Of a DNA stretch of 64,000 nt, positions 9,171 to 17,465 are shown piece after piece. The stretch spans positions 496,001-560,000 of the forward strand of contig CAVWSF010000005.1 in assembly GCA_963757605.1 (NCBI GenBank). Direction: 5' to 3'. Origin of the DNA: JAICJC01 sp963757605 (GTDB lineage: Bacteria > Actinomycetota > Thermoleophilia > Gaiellales > JAICJC01). The number at the start of each line of letters is the position of its first letter. Position 1 is the stretch's first letter. Below the pieces are notes generated by a model, which saw only the letters and a program-made list of their open reading frames with translations, made no database searches and was not told the DNA's origin. The translations under genes were made by a program, and so were the position numbers.

Positions 9171-9418
9171 ATGTCGCGGAACCGCCGGTACACCAGGTAG
9201 AAGCTGGACGGGACACCGAGCGCCGCGCCGATCGCGGCGCCGACGGCCGGGGCCCCCGCCAGCCAGCCGACTCCGAGGCCGATCCCCACGAACAGCGCAA
9301 GCGCGGCCAGCAGATAGATCCCGGCCGTTGCTCCCGATGCTGCCGGTTTCCCTGCCGTCGTGGGTCGTGTCCTCGTCGAGGGTTGGCGGGCGCGCGCAGT
9401 ATAGCCAACCTCGGCGAG
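9167..9418 (-). CDS. AtpZ/AtpI-type two-helix membrane protein, start unresolved
   Basis: C-terminal sequence GIYLLAALALFVGIGLGVG and GAAIGAALGVPSSFYLVYRR forms two membrane helices ending in a basic VYRRFRD tail, as in AtpZ-like (putative F0F1-ATPase subunit) proteins. No ATG, GTG or TTG is found in frame near the expected start; the frame stays open far upstream. An additional single-base error or an uncommon start is likely, and the 5' limit given is approximate. It is the first gene of the atp unit, and its stop overlaps the next start. Confidence 0.5.
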   Translation of the reverse strand, partial: LAEVGYTARARQPSTRTRPTTAGKPAASGATAGIYLLAALALFVGIGLGVGWLAGAPAVGAAIGAALGVPSSFYLVYRRFRDI

Positions 9419-9447
9419 TATGTGACAACTTTGTGACGTTCCGGGAA

Positions 9448-10582
9448 CTAGGCCGCGGGGCGGTCGGCGGAAGCGTGGGCGGGGTCCGCGCGGCCGCCGC
9501 GCAGGGCCCGCAGGCGCCGGAGCTTCAGGATCTCGAGGGTGTAGATCACGTAGACCGAGGACAGCACGGCGACCAGGCCGAGCACGCCGAGGATGGTCAC
9601 GGAGGTGATCGTCCACCCGTGCCGGTGCGGCGGAACGAAGCGGATGGCGAGCGCAAAGCCCGAGAGCACGATGCACCAGGCGTAGAGCGTGAGCGCAGTG
9701 CGCCGCTGCGAGAAGCCGATATTCGCGAAGCGGTGGTGGAAGTGCCAGCGGTCGGCCTGGTAGATCGGCTGGCGGTACTTCAGCCGCTTCAGGATGACGA
9801 ACGAGGTGTCGAGGATCGGCAGCGCCAGGATCACGAGCGGGAAGACGAGGGAGACGGCCGCGGCGGTCTTCAGCACGCCTTCGATCGCGAGCGTGGCGAG
9901 CAGGTAGCCGAGCATGAGCGAGCCCGAGTCGCCCATGATGATCGTGGCCGGGTGGAAGTTGTACCGGAGAAAGCCGATGGCCGCGCCCGCGACGACGGCG
10001 GCGACGGCAGCGGTGTCGGCGTGGCCGAGCGAGGCCGAGAGGATCGCGAATGTCATCGCGGCGATCGCGCAGAAGCCGGCGGCGAGCCCGTCCATCCCGT
10101 CGATGAAGTTCACGATGTTCGCGATGGCGACGATCCACAGGATCGTCACCGGGTAGGCGACGACGCCGAGGTCGAAGACGCCGATCAGCGGGATCGTCAC
10201 GTGGTCGATGGAGATGTTGCCGCTCGAGAGCGCCACCGGCACGGCGGCGATCGCGATCTGGCCGGTGAACTTCGCCCCGGGCGGGAGCGAGATCACGTCG
10301 TCGATCGCGCCGAGCGCGCACATGAGCGCCGCGCCGAGCATGACGCCCCAGAAGCCGTGCTGGGAGCCGAAGGCGGCGCAGGGGATGGCGATCCCCGCGA
10401 AGATGGCGACGCCGCCGAGCCGCGGCAATGGGCGCACGGTGCATGCGCCGGTCCCCGTCTGTCCGGTCGAGCACGCCGGCCCGCGACGCGGCGAGCGACA
10501 CGACGGGCGTGAGCAGCACCACCAGCAGGAATGCGACGGCAAACCCGACAGCGGCTGCCTGATAGTCGAGCAGTGAGTTCAT
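9448..10582 (-). CDS. WecA/MraY-family undecaprenyl-phosphate sugar-1-phosphate transferase (frameshifted)
   Basis: Polytopic glycosyltransferase that starts cell-wall or surface glycan synthesis by moving a sugar-1-phosphate to undecaprenyl phosphate. The N terminus (MNSLLDYQAAAVGFAVAFLL ... DRTDGDRRMHRAPI) and the rest (PRLGGVAIFAGIAIP onward) are in different frames, joined near 10427 by removing one base. The catalytic NFIDGMDGLAAG, the NFHPATIIMGDSGS loop and HFHHR are intact. The C terminus is Arg- and Ala-rich. Position upstream of atp and downstream of upp is common in Gram-positives. The frameshift is probably a sequence error. Confidence 0.88.
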
Positions 10583-10733
10583 CGCATCGTCGACGTCGAG
10601 GCGAACAGGGTACCGGTTCGACGTGCGCGACTCGTCTCATGCAAGCGCCAAACCGCCGTATCAGGTTTGGCACCCGCCGCCGTTGCGAACTTGTGCGCAA
10701 ACCGGTTCGGCGCCGGCGGGCCGTTCCCTGGCC

Positions 10734-10751
10734 GTTACCAGGTAACGCACC
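10734..10751 (+). repeat. Left copy of an 18-nt inverted repeat flanking the RAYT gene
   Basis: This 18-mer contains the palindrome GTTACC-A-GGTAAC followed by GCACC. Its exact reverse complement lies at 11426-11443, on the other side of the transposase gene. It is probably the REP-like target of the enzyme. Confidence 0.7.
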
Positions 10752-10818
10752 TGACGGCGTTGCACATCGGTGACGAAGTCGGCGCTGTTGCTCCAACCGC
10801 GTCGGGGTGGGTGCGGCC

Positions 10819-10824
10819 TACCTT
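10819..10824 (+). promoter_or_regulatory. Putative -10 box (TACCTT) of the RAYT gene
   Basis: TACCTT is followed by 6 nt and then ATG 10831, the spacing expected for a leaderless transcript. It supports choosing ATG 10831 over the longer frame that opens at 10807. Confidence 0.35.
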
Positions 10825-10830
10825 TGGGGT

Positions 10831-11406
10831 ATGGCCCCTCGACGCCGACTCCGCCCTCAAGAAGCCGGGCTGTGGTACCACGTCGGCACGCGCGGCGTCC
10901 GCAAGCTCCCGATCGTCCGGGACGAGGACGACCGAGCCACGTTCCTGTCCCAACTCGGTGACGTCGTGGAGCTGTTCGGCTGGGAGCTCGCCGCGTTCTG
11001 CCTCATGACGAACCACTACCACCTCGTCCTCCGCACGCCGGAGCCGAACATCGCAGCCGGGATGCACCGTCTCAATTGGGTGCACGCACGCGGGTTCAAC
11101 CGCAAGTACGGGCTCGCAGGCCACCTCTTCGACGCGCGCTACTGGTCGGGGGTGCTCGGGACAGACGACTATCTCCTCGAGGCGTCCCGATACGTCGTCT
11201 TGAATCCCGTCCGAGCAGGGCTCTGCCGGAGTCCGCACGAATGGGAGTGGTCCAGCTATCGCCAGATGGTGGGGTTGTCGCCGCCAGCCGACTTCCTCAG
11301 CCTCGACTGGCTCAAGATGCTCGACCCAGATCGCGCCAAGGCGCAGGCCCTCTTCCGCAGCTTCGTTATCGAAGGAATCGAGCGTTCGTCTGAAACGGCG
11401 GCGTAA
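10831..11406 (+). CDS. REP-associated tyrosine transposase (RAYT, Y1/HUH family)
   Basis: Single-strand transposase of 191 residues related to IS200/IS605 TnpA. The HUH motif is His62-Tyr-His64 in MTNHYHLVLRTP. A candidate nucleophilic tyrosine is in FNRKYGLAGHLF, followed by the family segment ...SRYVVLNPVRAGLCRSPHEW. RAYTs are usually single-copy domesticated enzymes that spread REP palindromes. This one is bracketed by perfect 18-nt inverted repeats (10734-10751 and 11426-11443). It sits on the opposite strand between upp and the wecA-like gene, so it has inserted into a normally contiguous block. Confidence 0.9.
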   Translation: MAPRRRLRPQEAGLWYHVGTRGVRKLPIVRDEDDRATFLSQLGDVVELFGWELAAFCLMTNHYHLVLRTPEPNIAAGMHRLNWVHARGFNRKYGLAGHLFDARYWSGVLGTDDYLLEASRYVVLNPVRAGLCRSPHEWEWSSYRQMVGLSPPADFLSLDWLKMLDPDRAKAQALFRSFVIEGIERSSETAA

Positions 11407-11425
11407 CGCCGGCGTCACACCGTTT

Positions 11426-11443
11426 GGTGCGTTACCTGGTAAC
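11426..11443 (+). repeat. Right copy of the 18-nt inverted repeat flanking the RAYT gene
   Basis: Exact reverse complement of 10734-10751. It lies 3 nt from the upp stop codon and contains GTTACC-T-GGTAAC. Confidence 0.7.
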
Positions 11444-11445
11444 CC

Positions 11446-12090
11446 CTACCGCGTGCCGAACAGCCGGTCGCCGGCGTCGCCGAGGCCGGGGAGGATGAAG
11501 CCGTCCTCGTTCAGGCCGCGGTCGACTGCGGCCGTGTAGACGGTGACGTCCGGGTGGTCGGCTGCGATGCGCTCGAGGCCGACCGGGGCGGCCACAACCG
11601 AGAGCAGGCGGATGCTGCGCGAGCCGCGCTCCTTGATCAGCCGGAGCGCCGCGGAGGCCGAGCCGCCGGTCGCGAGCATCGGATCGAGCACAAGGACGTC
11701 CCGCTCGTCGAGGTCGCCGGGCAGCTTGCAGTAGTACTCGACGGGCTCGAGCGTCGCCTCGTCGCGGTAGAGCCCGACGAACCCGACCCGGGCGACCGGC
11801 ACGAGATCCAGGACCGCGTCGAGCATCCCGAGCCCCGCGCGCAGCACGGCCACCACGCCCAGCTTTTTGCCCGAGATCTGCGCCCCGCGCGCCGTCTCGA
11901 GCGGCGTCGCGACGTCGATCTGCTGGAGCTCGAGATCCCGGGTCGCCTCGTAGCAGAGGAACGCCGCCAGCTCGCCCATGAGCCAACGGAAGTCGCGCGT
12001 GGTCGTCGTGCGGTCGCGGATCAGCGCAAGCTTGTGCTGCGCCAGCGGATGGTCGACGAGAACGAGCTGCTCAGACGACCGGATGGCCAT
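11446..12090 (-). CDS. upp: Uracil phosphoribosyltransferase
   Basis: Pyrimidine salvage enzyme making UMP from uracil and PRPP, 214 residues. Seen: the N-terminal VDHPLAQHKLALIRDRTTTT, the PRPP-binding LVLDPMLATGGSASAAL and the C-terminal uracil-binding GFILPGLGDAGDRLFGTR. ATG 12090 overlaps the end of glyA by 20 nt, so it is probably translated from the glyA message. The order glyA-upp-wecA-atp is a known conserved string in Gram-positive bacteria. Confidence 0.96.
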   Translation of the reverse strand: MAIRSSEQLVLVDHPLAQHKLALIRDRTTTTRDFRWLMGELAAFLCYEATRDLELQQIDVATPLETARGAQISGKKLGVVAVLRAGLGMLDAVLDLVPVARVGFVGLYRDEATLEPVEYYCKLPGDLDERDVLVLDPMLATGGSASAALRLIKERGSRSIRLLSVVAAPVGLERIAADHPDVTVYTAAVDRGLNEDGFILPGLGDAGDRLFGTR

Positions 12091-13360
12091 GAGGGAACGC
12101 CGAGTAGAGCGGCCGGGCCGCCAGAAGCTCGCGGGTGCGCCCGCGCAGCGCCGGCAGGTCGGCCGCCGGGTCGAGCGTCTCGAGGATGATCGCGCCGACC
12201 TCGCGCATGTCCTCCTCGACGAACCCGCGCATCGTCGCCGCCGGCGTGCCGATCCGCACGCCCGAGGCGATCGTCGGCGGCCGCTCGTCGAACGGGACGG
12301 TGTTGCGGTTGACGGTGATCGCCACCTCGTGCAGCCGCTCCTCCGCATCCTTCCCCGACCACTGCGTCCGGCGCAGGTCGAGCTGGACCAGATGGATGTC
12401 GGTGCCCCCCGTGAGCAGGTCGAGGCCGCCGTCGATGAGCGTCTCGGCGAGCGCCTTGGCGTTCGCCACGATCTGGCGCTGATAGGCGCGGAACCCCTCC
12501 GTGGCCGCGAACTTGAAGCACACGGCCTTCGCCGCCACCACGTGACACAGCGGCCCGCCCTGAAGCCCCGGGAAGACGGCCTTGTCGACCGCCGCCGCAT
12601 GCTCCTCGCGGCACAGCACGAGCCCCGACCGCGGCCCCGCCAGCGTCTTGTGCGTCGTCGACGTGACGATGTCGGCGTGGTCGACCGGATTGGGGTGGAT
12701 GCCGGCCGCGACGAGGCCGGCGAAGTGGGCCATGTCGACCATCAGCATGGCGCCGACCTCGTCGGCGATGGCCCGGAACCGGTCGGCCTCGATGACGCGC
12801 GGATACGCCGACGCGCCGGCGACGATCAGCCGCGGCCGGTACTCCTTCGCCAGCCGCTCGACCTCGTCGAAGTCGATCCGCGAGTCCTCGCGCCGCACCC
12901 CGTAGGCGTGGACGTCGTAGAGCCGGCCGGAGAAGTTCACCTTGAGGCCGTGCGTCAGGTGGCCGCCGTGGTCGAGCCTGAGGCCCAGGATGGGATCGCC
13001 GGGCTCCAGGAGCGCGTAGTACGCCGCCTGGTTCGCCGGCCCGCCGGCGTGCGGCTGCACGTTCGCGTGGTCGGCCCCGAAGAGCGCCTTCGCCCGGTCG
13101 ATCGCGAGCTGCTCGACCTCGTCGACCCACTCGCACCCGCCGTAGTAGCGCCGCCCGGGGTAGCCCTCGGCGTACTTGTTGGTGAGGACCGAGCCGACCG
13201 CCTCGAGCACGGCCGGCCAGGTGAAGTTCTCGGACGCGATCAGCTCGAGCTGCTCGCGCTGGCGCTGAAGCTCACGGTCGACCAGGCCCGCGATGTCGGC
13301 GTCTGCCTCGGCCAGGCCGATCGCCCGGAGCTGCTCGAACGTCTGCTCGGCGGTCGCCAC
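12071..13360 (-). CDS. glyA: Serine hydroxymethyltransferase
   Basis: PLP enzyme interconverting serine and glycine with tetrahydrofolate, 429 residues. The PLP lysine is in STTHKTLAGPRSG. Also present: LIASENFTWPAVLEA, NKYAEGYPGRRYYGG, MVDMAHFAGLVAAG and FPGLQGGPLCHVVAAKAV. Small departures from consensus are PHAGGPAN (usually PHSGAQAN) and AGPRSG (usually RGPRGG). GTG 13360 is the start. A TAGCAT box overlapping the end of the preceding gene sits 6 nt before it, so glyA may have its own leaderless promoter as well as readthrough. Confidence 0.96.
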   Translation of the reverse strand: MATAEQTFEQLRAIGLAEADADIAGLVDRELQRQREQLELIASENFTWPAVLEAVGSVLTNKYAEGYPGRRYYGGCEWVDEVEQLAIDRAKALFGADHANVQPHAGGPANQAAYYALLEPGDPILGLRLDHGGHLTHGLKVNFSGRLYDVHAYGVRREDSRIDFDEVERLAKEYRPRLIVAGASAYPRVIEADRFRAIADEVGAMLMVDMAHFAGLVAAGIHPNPVDHADIVTSTTHKTLAGPRSGLVLCREEHAAAVDKAVFPGLQGGPLCHVVAAKAVCFKFAATEGFRAYQRQIVANAKALAETLIDGGLDLLTGGTDIHLVQLDLRRTQWSGKDAEERLHEVAITVNRNTVPFDERPPTIASGVRIGTPAATMRGFVEEDMREVGAIILETLDPAADLPALRGRTRELLAARPLYSAFPHGHPVV

Positions 13361-13366
13361 ACCCCG

Positions 13367-13372
13367 ATGCTA
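13367..13372 (-). promoter_or_regulatory. Putative -10 box (TAGCAT) of glyA
   Basis: On the minus strand TAGCAT overlaps the TAG stop of the preceding tsaC-like gene and is followed by 6 nt and the GTG of glyA. No convincing -35 element was seen. Confidence 0.35.
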
Positions 13373-13915
13373 AACGATGCGCGCCCGCCCCGGCCGAAGC
13401 ACCACGGGCTCGGCCCCGGTGATGTCGATGATCGTCGACGCGATACCGGGGAGCGGACCGCCGTCCACGACGACCGCTGCGGCCGCCCGAAGCTCCTCGG
13501 GGACGTCCGACAGCCTGCCCGGCGCCGCCTCCCCGCGGCGGTTGGCACTCGTCAGCGCAAGCCCGCCGACCGCATCGGCGAGCTCTGCGACGGCGGGCGC
13601 CAGCTCGGGGACGCGGACGCCGATCCGCGTGGGATCTCGACCGCACAGGTGGGCGAACCTGCGGCCGGGGTTGAGCACGATCAGCGTGACCGGCCCCGGC
13701 AGCAGATGCGACCGCACGGCGTCTCCCAGCGCATCCACCGCGCGCTCGACGGAGCCGAAGACCACCGCCGTCGGCTGCTCGGGGGGCCGCTCCTTCACGG
13801 CGTAGAGGCGCGCGCAGGCCTCCTCCACCCCGGCCGCGCACCCGATCCCGTAGACGGTGTCGGTCGGGAGGATCGCGAGCGCCCCCTCGCGGAGCAGCCG
13901 CTCGTGCTCGCTCAC
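13370..13915 (-). CDS. L-threonylcarbamoyladenylate synthase (TsaC/YrdC domain)
   Basis: Makes threonylcarbamoyl-AMP for the t6A modification of tRNAs reading ANN codons. The 181 residues form a single YrdC domain with no extra Sua5 C-terminal domain. Motifs: ILPTDTVYGIGCAA near the N terminus, VKERPPEQP and LTSANRRGEAAPG. GTG 13915 overlaps the prmC stop (GTGA), indicating coupling. prfA-prmC-tsaC is a widespread translation-factor cluster. Confidence 0.93.
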   Translation of the reverse strand: MSEHERLLREGALAILPTDTVYGIGCAAGVEEACARLYAVKERPPEQPTAVVFGSVERAVDALGDAVRSHLLPGPVTLIVLNPGRRFAHLCGRDPTRIGVRVPELAPAVAELADAVGGLALTSANRRGEAAPGRLSDVPEELRAAAAVVVDGGPLPGIASTIIDITGAEPVVLRPGRARIV

Positions 13916-14752
13916 GCCCTCCCCCACACGATCCGCTCGATCCCGGCGTGGTCCGGGTCGCGGCCGACACCGGCGAGCCGGGCGCCCTCGAGCAGCGCAG
14001 CCACGGCGTCGGCCTGGCCGGCCCCGACCTCGAGCACGAGCGCCCCGCCCGGCTCGAGCGCCGCCGGCACTTGCGCGACGAGCCGCTCGATCGCCTCGAG
14101 GCCGGTCTCGCCGGCAACGGTCGCGCCGCGCGGCTCCCAGTCGCGCACCTCCGGCTCCAGCGCGTCGATCTCGCCCGCCGCCACGTAGGGCGGGTTCGAG
14201 ACGACGAGGTGAAACCGGCGGCCCCCGACGCCGGAGAGCATGTCCGACGCGACCCACTCGACCTCGACCCCGAGCCGCTCCCCGTTCGCCCGCGCCACCT
14301 CGAGCGCGTCGCCCGAGACGTCGCACCCGACCACCCGCGCCTTCGGCAGCTCCGACGCGAGCGCCAGAGCGATCGCCCCCGACCCCGTGCCGACGTCGAG
14401 CACCTCCGGCCCGGCGGCGCCGTCGACGAGCGCCAGGCAGCGGTCGACGAGCAGCTCGGTCTCGGGCCGCGGCACGAGCACGCGCCGGTCGACGTCGAGG
14501 TCGAGGCCGCGGAACCCCCACCGGCCGAGGATGTACGCCACCGGCTCGCGCTTCGCCCGCCGGGCGATGAGCTCGCGGCACGCCGCCAGCTCCGTCCTCC
14601 GCCAGCGGCCGCTCGAAGCCCGTGTAGAGCTCGACCCGCCCCAGTCCGAGCGCGTGGCCGAGCAGGAGCTCCGCGTCAAGCCGTGCGGTTGGGCTGCCGT
14701 GGCGCTCGAGGTGCGCGGTCGAGAGCCGCAGGACCTCGCCGAGCGTCCTCAC
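13912..14752 (-). CDS. prmC: Peptide chain release factor N(5)-glutamine methyltransferase (one frameshift)
   Basis: Methylates the GGQ glutamine of release factors, directly next to prfA. The N-terminal part from ATG 14752 (MRTLGEVLRLSTAHLERHGS ... GFERPLAED) and the remainder (ELAACRELIARRAKREPVAY ... VVSNPPYVAAGEI) are in different frames, meeting near 14594 where one extra G is present. The SAM-binding DVGTGSGAIALALA and catalytic NPPY are intact. The joined length is about 280 residues, normal for PrmC. The start overlaps the prfA stop (ATGA). The frameshift is likely a sequence error. Confidence 0.9.
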
Positions 14753-15819
14753 CCGCCGGCGGCGGCCGCGAGCTTCTGCCGCTTCTCCTCGGCCGCGAGT
14801 GCCTCCGAGAACTGGTCGAGGCCGCCCGCCAGCACCGCCTCGAGGTTGTGGACGGTGAGGCCGACCCGGTGGTCGGTGACCCGGTTCTGGGGGAAGTTGT
14901 AGGTGCGGATCTTCTCCGACCGCTCGCCGGCGCCGATCTGCGACGAGCGTTGCTTCGCGGCCTCCGCGGCGGCCCGCTCCCGCTCGGCCTCGTAGATCCG
15001 AGCCCGCAGGATCTTCATGGCGCGCTCCTTGTTCTGCAGCTGCGAGCGCTCGTCCTGGCAGGTGACGACGGTGCCGCTGGGGACGTGCGTGATCCGCACG
15101 GCCGAGTCGGTCGTGTTGACCGACTGGCCGCCGTGACCGCCGGCGCGGTAGACGTCGATCCGCAGGTCGTTCTGGTCGATCTCGACGTCGACGTCCTCGG
15201 CCTCGGGCAGCACCGCCACCGTCGCCGTGGACGTGTGGATGCGGCCCTGGGACTCGGTCGCCGGCACCCGCTGCACGCGGTGGACGCCGCTCTCGTGCTT
15301 GAAGAGCGAGTAGGCGCCGTCGCCGCGGATCTCGAACACGAGCTCCTTGAACCCGCCGGCGTCGCCGCCCGAGGACGTGAGCGTCTCGGTCTTGAAGCCG
15401 TGCTGCTCGGCGAAGCGGCTGAGCATCTGGAAGAGGTCGCCCGCGAAGAGGGCCGCCTCGTCGCCGCCCGTCCCGGCTCGCAGCTCGACGATGACGTCCT
15501 TCTCGTCGGCCGGGTCGCGCTCGACCATCGCCAGCCGCAGCTCCTCCTCGAGCCCCGGGAGCGCCGCTCGGGCCTCGGAGATCTGCTCCTGGGCGAACGC
15601 GCGCATCTCCGCGTCGCCGTCGGCCGAGAGCTCGGCCGCCTCCGCCTCCTGCGCGGTCAGCTCGCGCCAGCGGCGGGCCAGGTCGGCGGCGCCCGAGAGG
15701 CGCTTGTGCTCGCGCGCCACGTCGGCGTAGCGGCGCTGATCCGCGAGCACGGCCGGGTCGCCCAGCTCGGCCTCGAGCTCGGCATGGCGGCGCTCGATCT
15801 CCTGCACCAGCGGCTCCAT
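14749..15819 (-). CDS. prfA: Peptide chain release factor 1
   Basis: Class-I release factor reading UAA and UAG, 356 residues. The codon-recognition tripeptide region is VQRVPATESQGRIHTS (the PAT form marks RF1, not RF2), and the peptidyl-hydrolysis motif is YRAGGHGGQSVNTTDSAV. Full length. The ATG lies 7 nt after TAGCAT, and the TAG of that box is also the tip of repeat element A, so the element forms part of the promoter. Confidence 0.97.
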   Translation of the reverse strand: MEPLVQEIERRHAELEAELGDPAVLADQRRYADVAREHKRLSGAADLARRWRELTAQEAEAAELSADGDAEMRAFAQEQISEARAALPGLEEELRLAMVERDPADEKDVIVELRAGTGGDEAALFAGDLFQMLSRFAEQHGFKTETLTSSGGDAGGFKELVFEIRGDGAYSLFKHESGVHRVQRVPATESQGRIHTSTATVAVLPEAEDVDVEIDQNDLRIDVYRAGGHGGQSVNTTDSAVRITHVPSGTVVTCQDERSQLQNKERAMKILRARIYEAERERAAAEAAKQRSSQIGAGERSEKIRTYNFPQNRVTDHRVGLTVHNLEAVLAGGLDQFSEALAAEEKRQKLAAAAGG

Positions 15820-15826
15820 CCCGTGA

Positions 15827-15832
15827 ATGCTA
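15827..15832 (-). promoter_or_regulatory. Putative -10 box (TAGCAT) of prfA, overlapping the end of element A
   Basis: On the minus strand TAGCAT lies 7 nt before ATG 15819. Three of its bases belong to the terminal CTAG of the repeat element at 15830-16090, so any -35 region would be inside the element. Confidence 0.35.
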
Positions 15833-16090
15833 GATCGTTGATTCCCAATTGGCGGGATGGCCGAGCCGCAAGCCGAAGGCTTGCTGCGGTCATGAGTGAC
15901 CTGCTACCCAGCAGGTCACTCATGGGCGAGAACCGAGCAGCACAAGGACACAGGAAAGCCCAATATCAGGCGATAGTGGGCTGACCGAGGACACAGCGAT
16001 GCGACGGTTCGCAGCCACAGCCCCGCCACAATCGCCACCAGTCCCCAGCCGGACGTCCAGGCGCGCGGCAATTGGGAATCACCGAGCTAG
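15830..16090 (+). repeat. Intergenic structured element, copy A (261 bp)
   Basis: Both ends carry CTAG and an imperfect terminal inverted repeat containing GATTCCCAATTG, with about 22 of 24 positions matching. Inside, in order: a hairpin GCCGCAAGCC/GGCTTGCTGC, a perfect 14-bp hairpin (ATGAGTGACCTGCT and its complement), and a core shared by all copies. The core has an outer GAACCG/CGGTTC pair, GGAC.CAGG on one side and GACCGAGGAC on the other, around a tip hairpin AGCCCAATATC/GATAGTGGGCT. The length equals copy C. No open reading frame. It lies between the SnoaL-like gene, whose stop it overlaps, and prfA. Confidence 0.8.
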
Positions 16091-16485
16091 AGGCGCCCGA
16101 GCTGGCGCATGACGCTCACGGAGTCGGAGTAGACGTCCTTGCGCGCGAACTTGCCGTCGCGCGTCGGCAGGATGTCCATCCCGTCCCACGTGGCCGACCT
16201 GCCCGATTCGGCGTGCGTCCCGGTCGCGGTCCACTCCTGCACGACGAGCCCGTCGCGGACGTAGAGCGTGCGGCCCGAGAACGTCATCCCCGGCCAGTTC
16301 GCGAAGATGCCCGCGATGTGATCGCGGACGGCGTCGCCCTCGATGCACTCGCCGGCCGTGTGGTTGTGGAACACCATGTCCGGGGTGTGCATCGACATGA
16401 TGGCGTCGACGTCCTGGCGGTTCCAGGCGTCGTTGTAGCGATCGATCAGCTCGCGCAGCGCGTCGGCGGAGTCGGCTCCCGGCAC
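16087..16485 (-). CDS. SnoaL/NTF2-like fold protein
   Basis: Small cytoplasmic protein of 132 residues with the cone-shaped NTF2-like fold pattern: helices ALRELIDRYNDAWNRQDVDA and IMSMHTPDMVFHN, then strands ending RKDVYSDSVSVMRQLGRL. Such proteins act as ester cyclases, isomerases or ligand binders; the substrate cannot be named. GTG 16485 is the start. Its TAG stop coincides with the CTAG tip of repeat element A. Confidence 0.8.
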   Translation of the reverse strand: MPGADSADALRELIDRYNDAWNRQDVDAIMSMHTPDMVFHNHTAGECIEGDAVRDHIAGIFANWPGMTFSGRTLYVRDGLVVQEWTATGTHAESGRSATWDGMDILPTRDGKFARKDVYSDSVSVMRQLGRL

Positions 16486-16496
16486 AGCCGGAGAGC

Positions 16497-17411
16497 TTAC
16501 GCCATGACTTCGACGGGCGAGGGGGCGGAGGCCGCCTCGGCGTCGAGGACGTCGCGCAGCGCCTGGATCGACACCTCGACCTGGTCGAGCGTCGGCTCGC
16601 GCGTCGTGAGCGACTGAAGCCAGAGGCCCGGTGCCAGGAGCGTCCGCACCACGGGGTTCCGCGGGTGCTTGCCGCCGAACCGGATCACCTCGTAGGCGAG
16701 CCCCGCGATGACCGGCAGGAGCACGATCCGCGACGCGATCAGGATCGGCCAGTCCGGGCGCCCCACCAGGGCGAAGACGAAGATCGCGATGACCATCACC
16801 CAGAGCAGGAACGCCGTCCCGCAGCGGAGGTGGATCTTGGAGTACGACTGGACGCGCTCGGGGGTGAGCTCGGCGCCGTCCTCGTAGGCGTTGATCGCCT
16901 TGTGCTCGGCGGCGTGGTACTGGAAGACGCGGCGCAGGTCGGGCACGAGCGAGATCAGCGCCAGGTAGGCGACCAGGAAGCTCACCCGGATCGCGCCCTC
17001 GACGACGACGAAGAGGGCCGTGTTGTGGATCGGCAGGAGCTCGGTGATGATCGCCGGCGAGACCTTGAAGATGACAAGCGCAAAGCCGATCGCGATCACG
17101 AACGCGAACGCGATCTGGCCGCGAGTGAGCTCGGCGGCCTCCTCCGGGTCTGCCTCCTCGCCCGGCTGGATCGAGGCGTATGTCGCCGAGACGGAGAGCG
17201 CCCGGAAGCCGATGACGAGCGACTCGCCCAGGGCGACAACGCCGCGGATGATCGGAAGCCGCATCCAGCGGTGGCGGGAGGCGGCGCTCGAGATCGGCCG
17301 GCAGACGCGCGCCAGCTCGCCGTCGGCGCGGCGCACGGTCACAGCCCAGGTGCCCGGGCTGCGCATCATCACGCCCTCGAGCACGGCCTGGCCGCCGACG
17401 TTGGCGCTCAC
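16497..17411 (-). CDS. DUF1385 family membrane protein (YqhQ-like)
   Basis: Conserved integral membrane protein of 304 residues of unknown function. The family opening GGQAVLEGVMMRSPGTWAV is clear. Four membrane segments follow, plus the motif FQYHAAEHKAINAYEDG, a His/Glu-containing loop typical of the family. GTG 17411 follows GGGAGGT. It sits between rpmE and prfA, as in many Gram-positive genomes. Confidence 0.92.
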   Translation of the reverse strand: MSANVGGQAVLEGVMMRSPGTWAVTVRRADGELARVCRPISSAASRHRWMRLPIIRGVVALGESLVIGFRALSVSATYASIQPGEEADPEEAAELTRGQIAFAFVIAIGFALVIFKVSPAIITELLPIHNTALFVVVEGAIRVSFLVAYLALISLVPDLRRVFQYHAAEHKAINAYEDGAELTPERVQSYSKIHLRCGTAFLLWVMVIAIFVFALVGRPDWPILIASRIVLLPVIAGLAYEVIRFGGKHPRNPVVRTLLAPGLWLQSLTTREPTLDQVEVSIQALRDVLDAEAASAPSPVEVMA

Positions 17412-17465
17412 GGGACCTCCCTCATACCGGAGTAGTTCGGCACGCAGAGGTCCCGACCTGAGCGT

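Noticed and set aside
15830..16090. Classical insertion sequence or MITE with target duplication
   Set aside because: Ends differ between copies, no transposase is linked, and no clear target-site duplication was seen outside the CTAG shared with stop codons.
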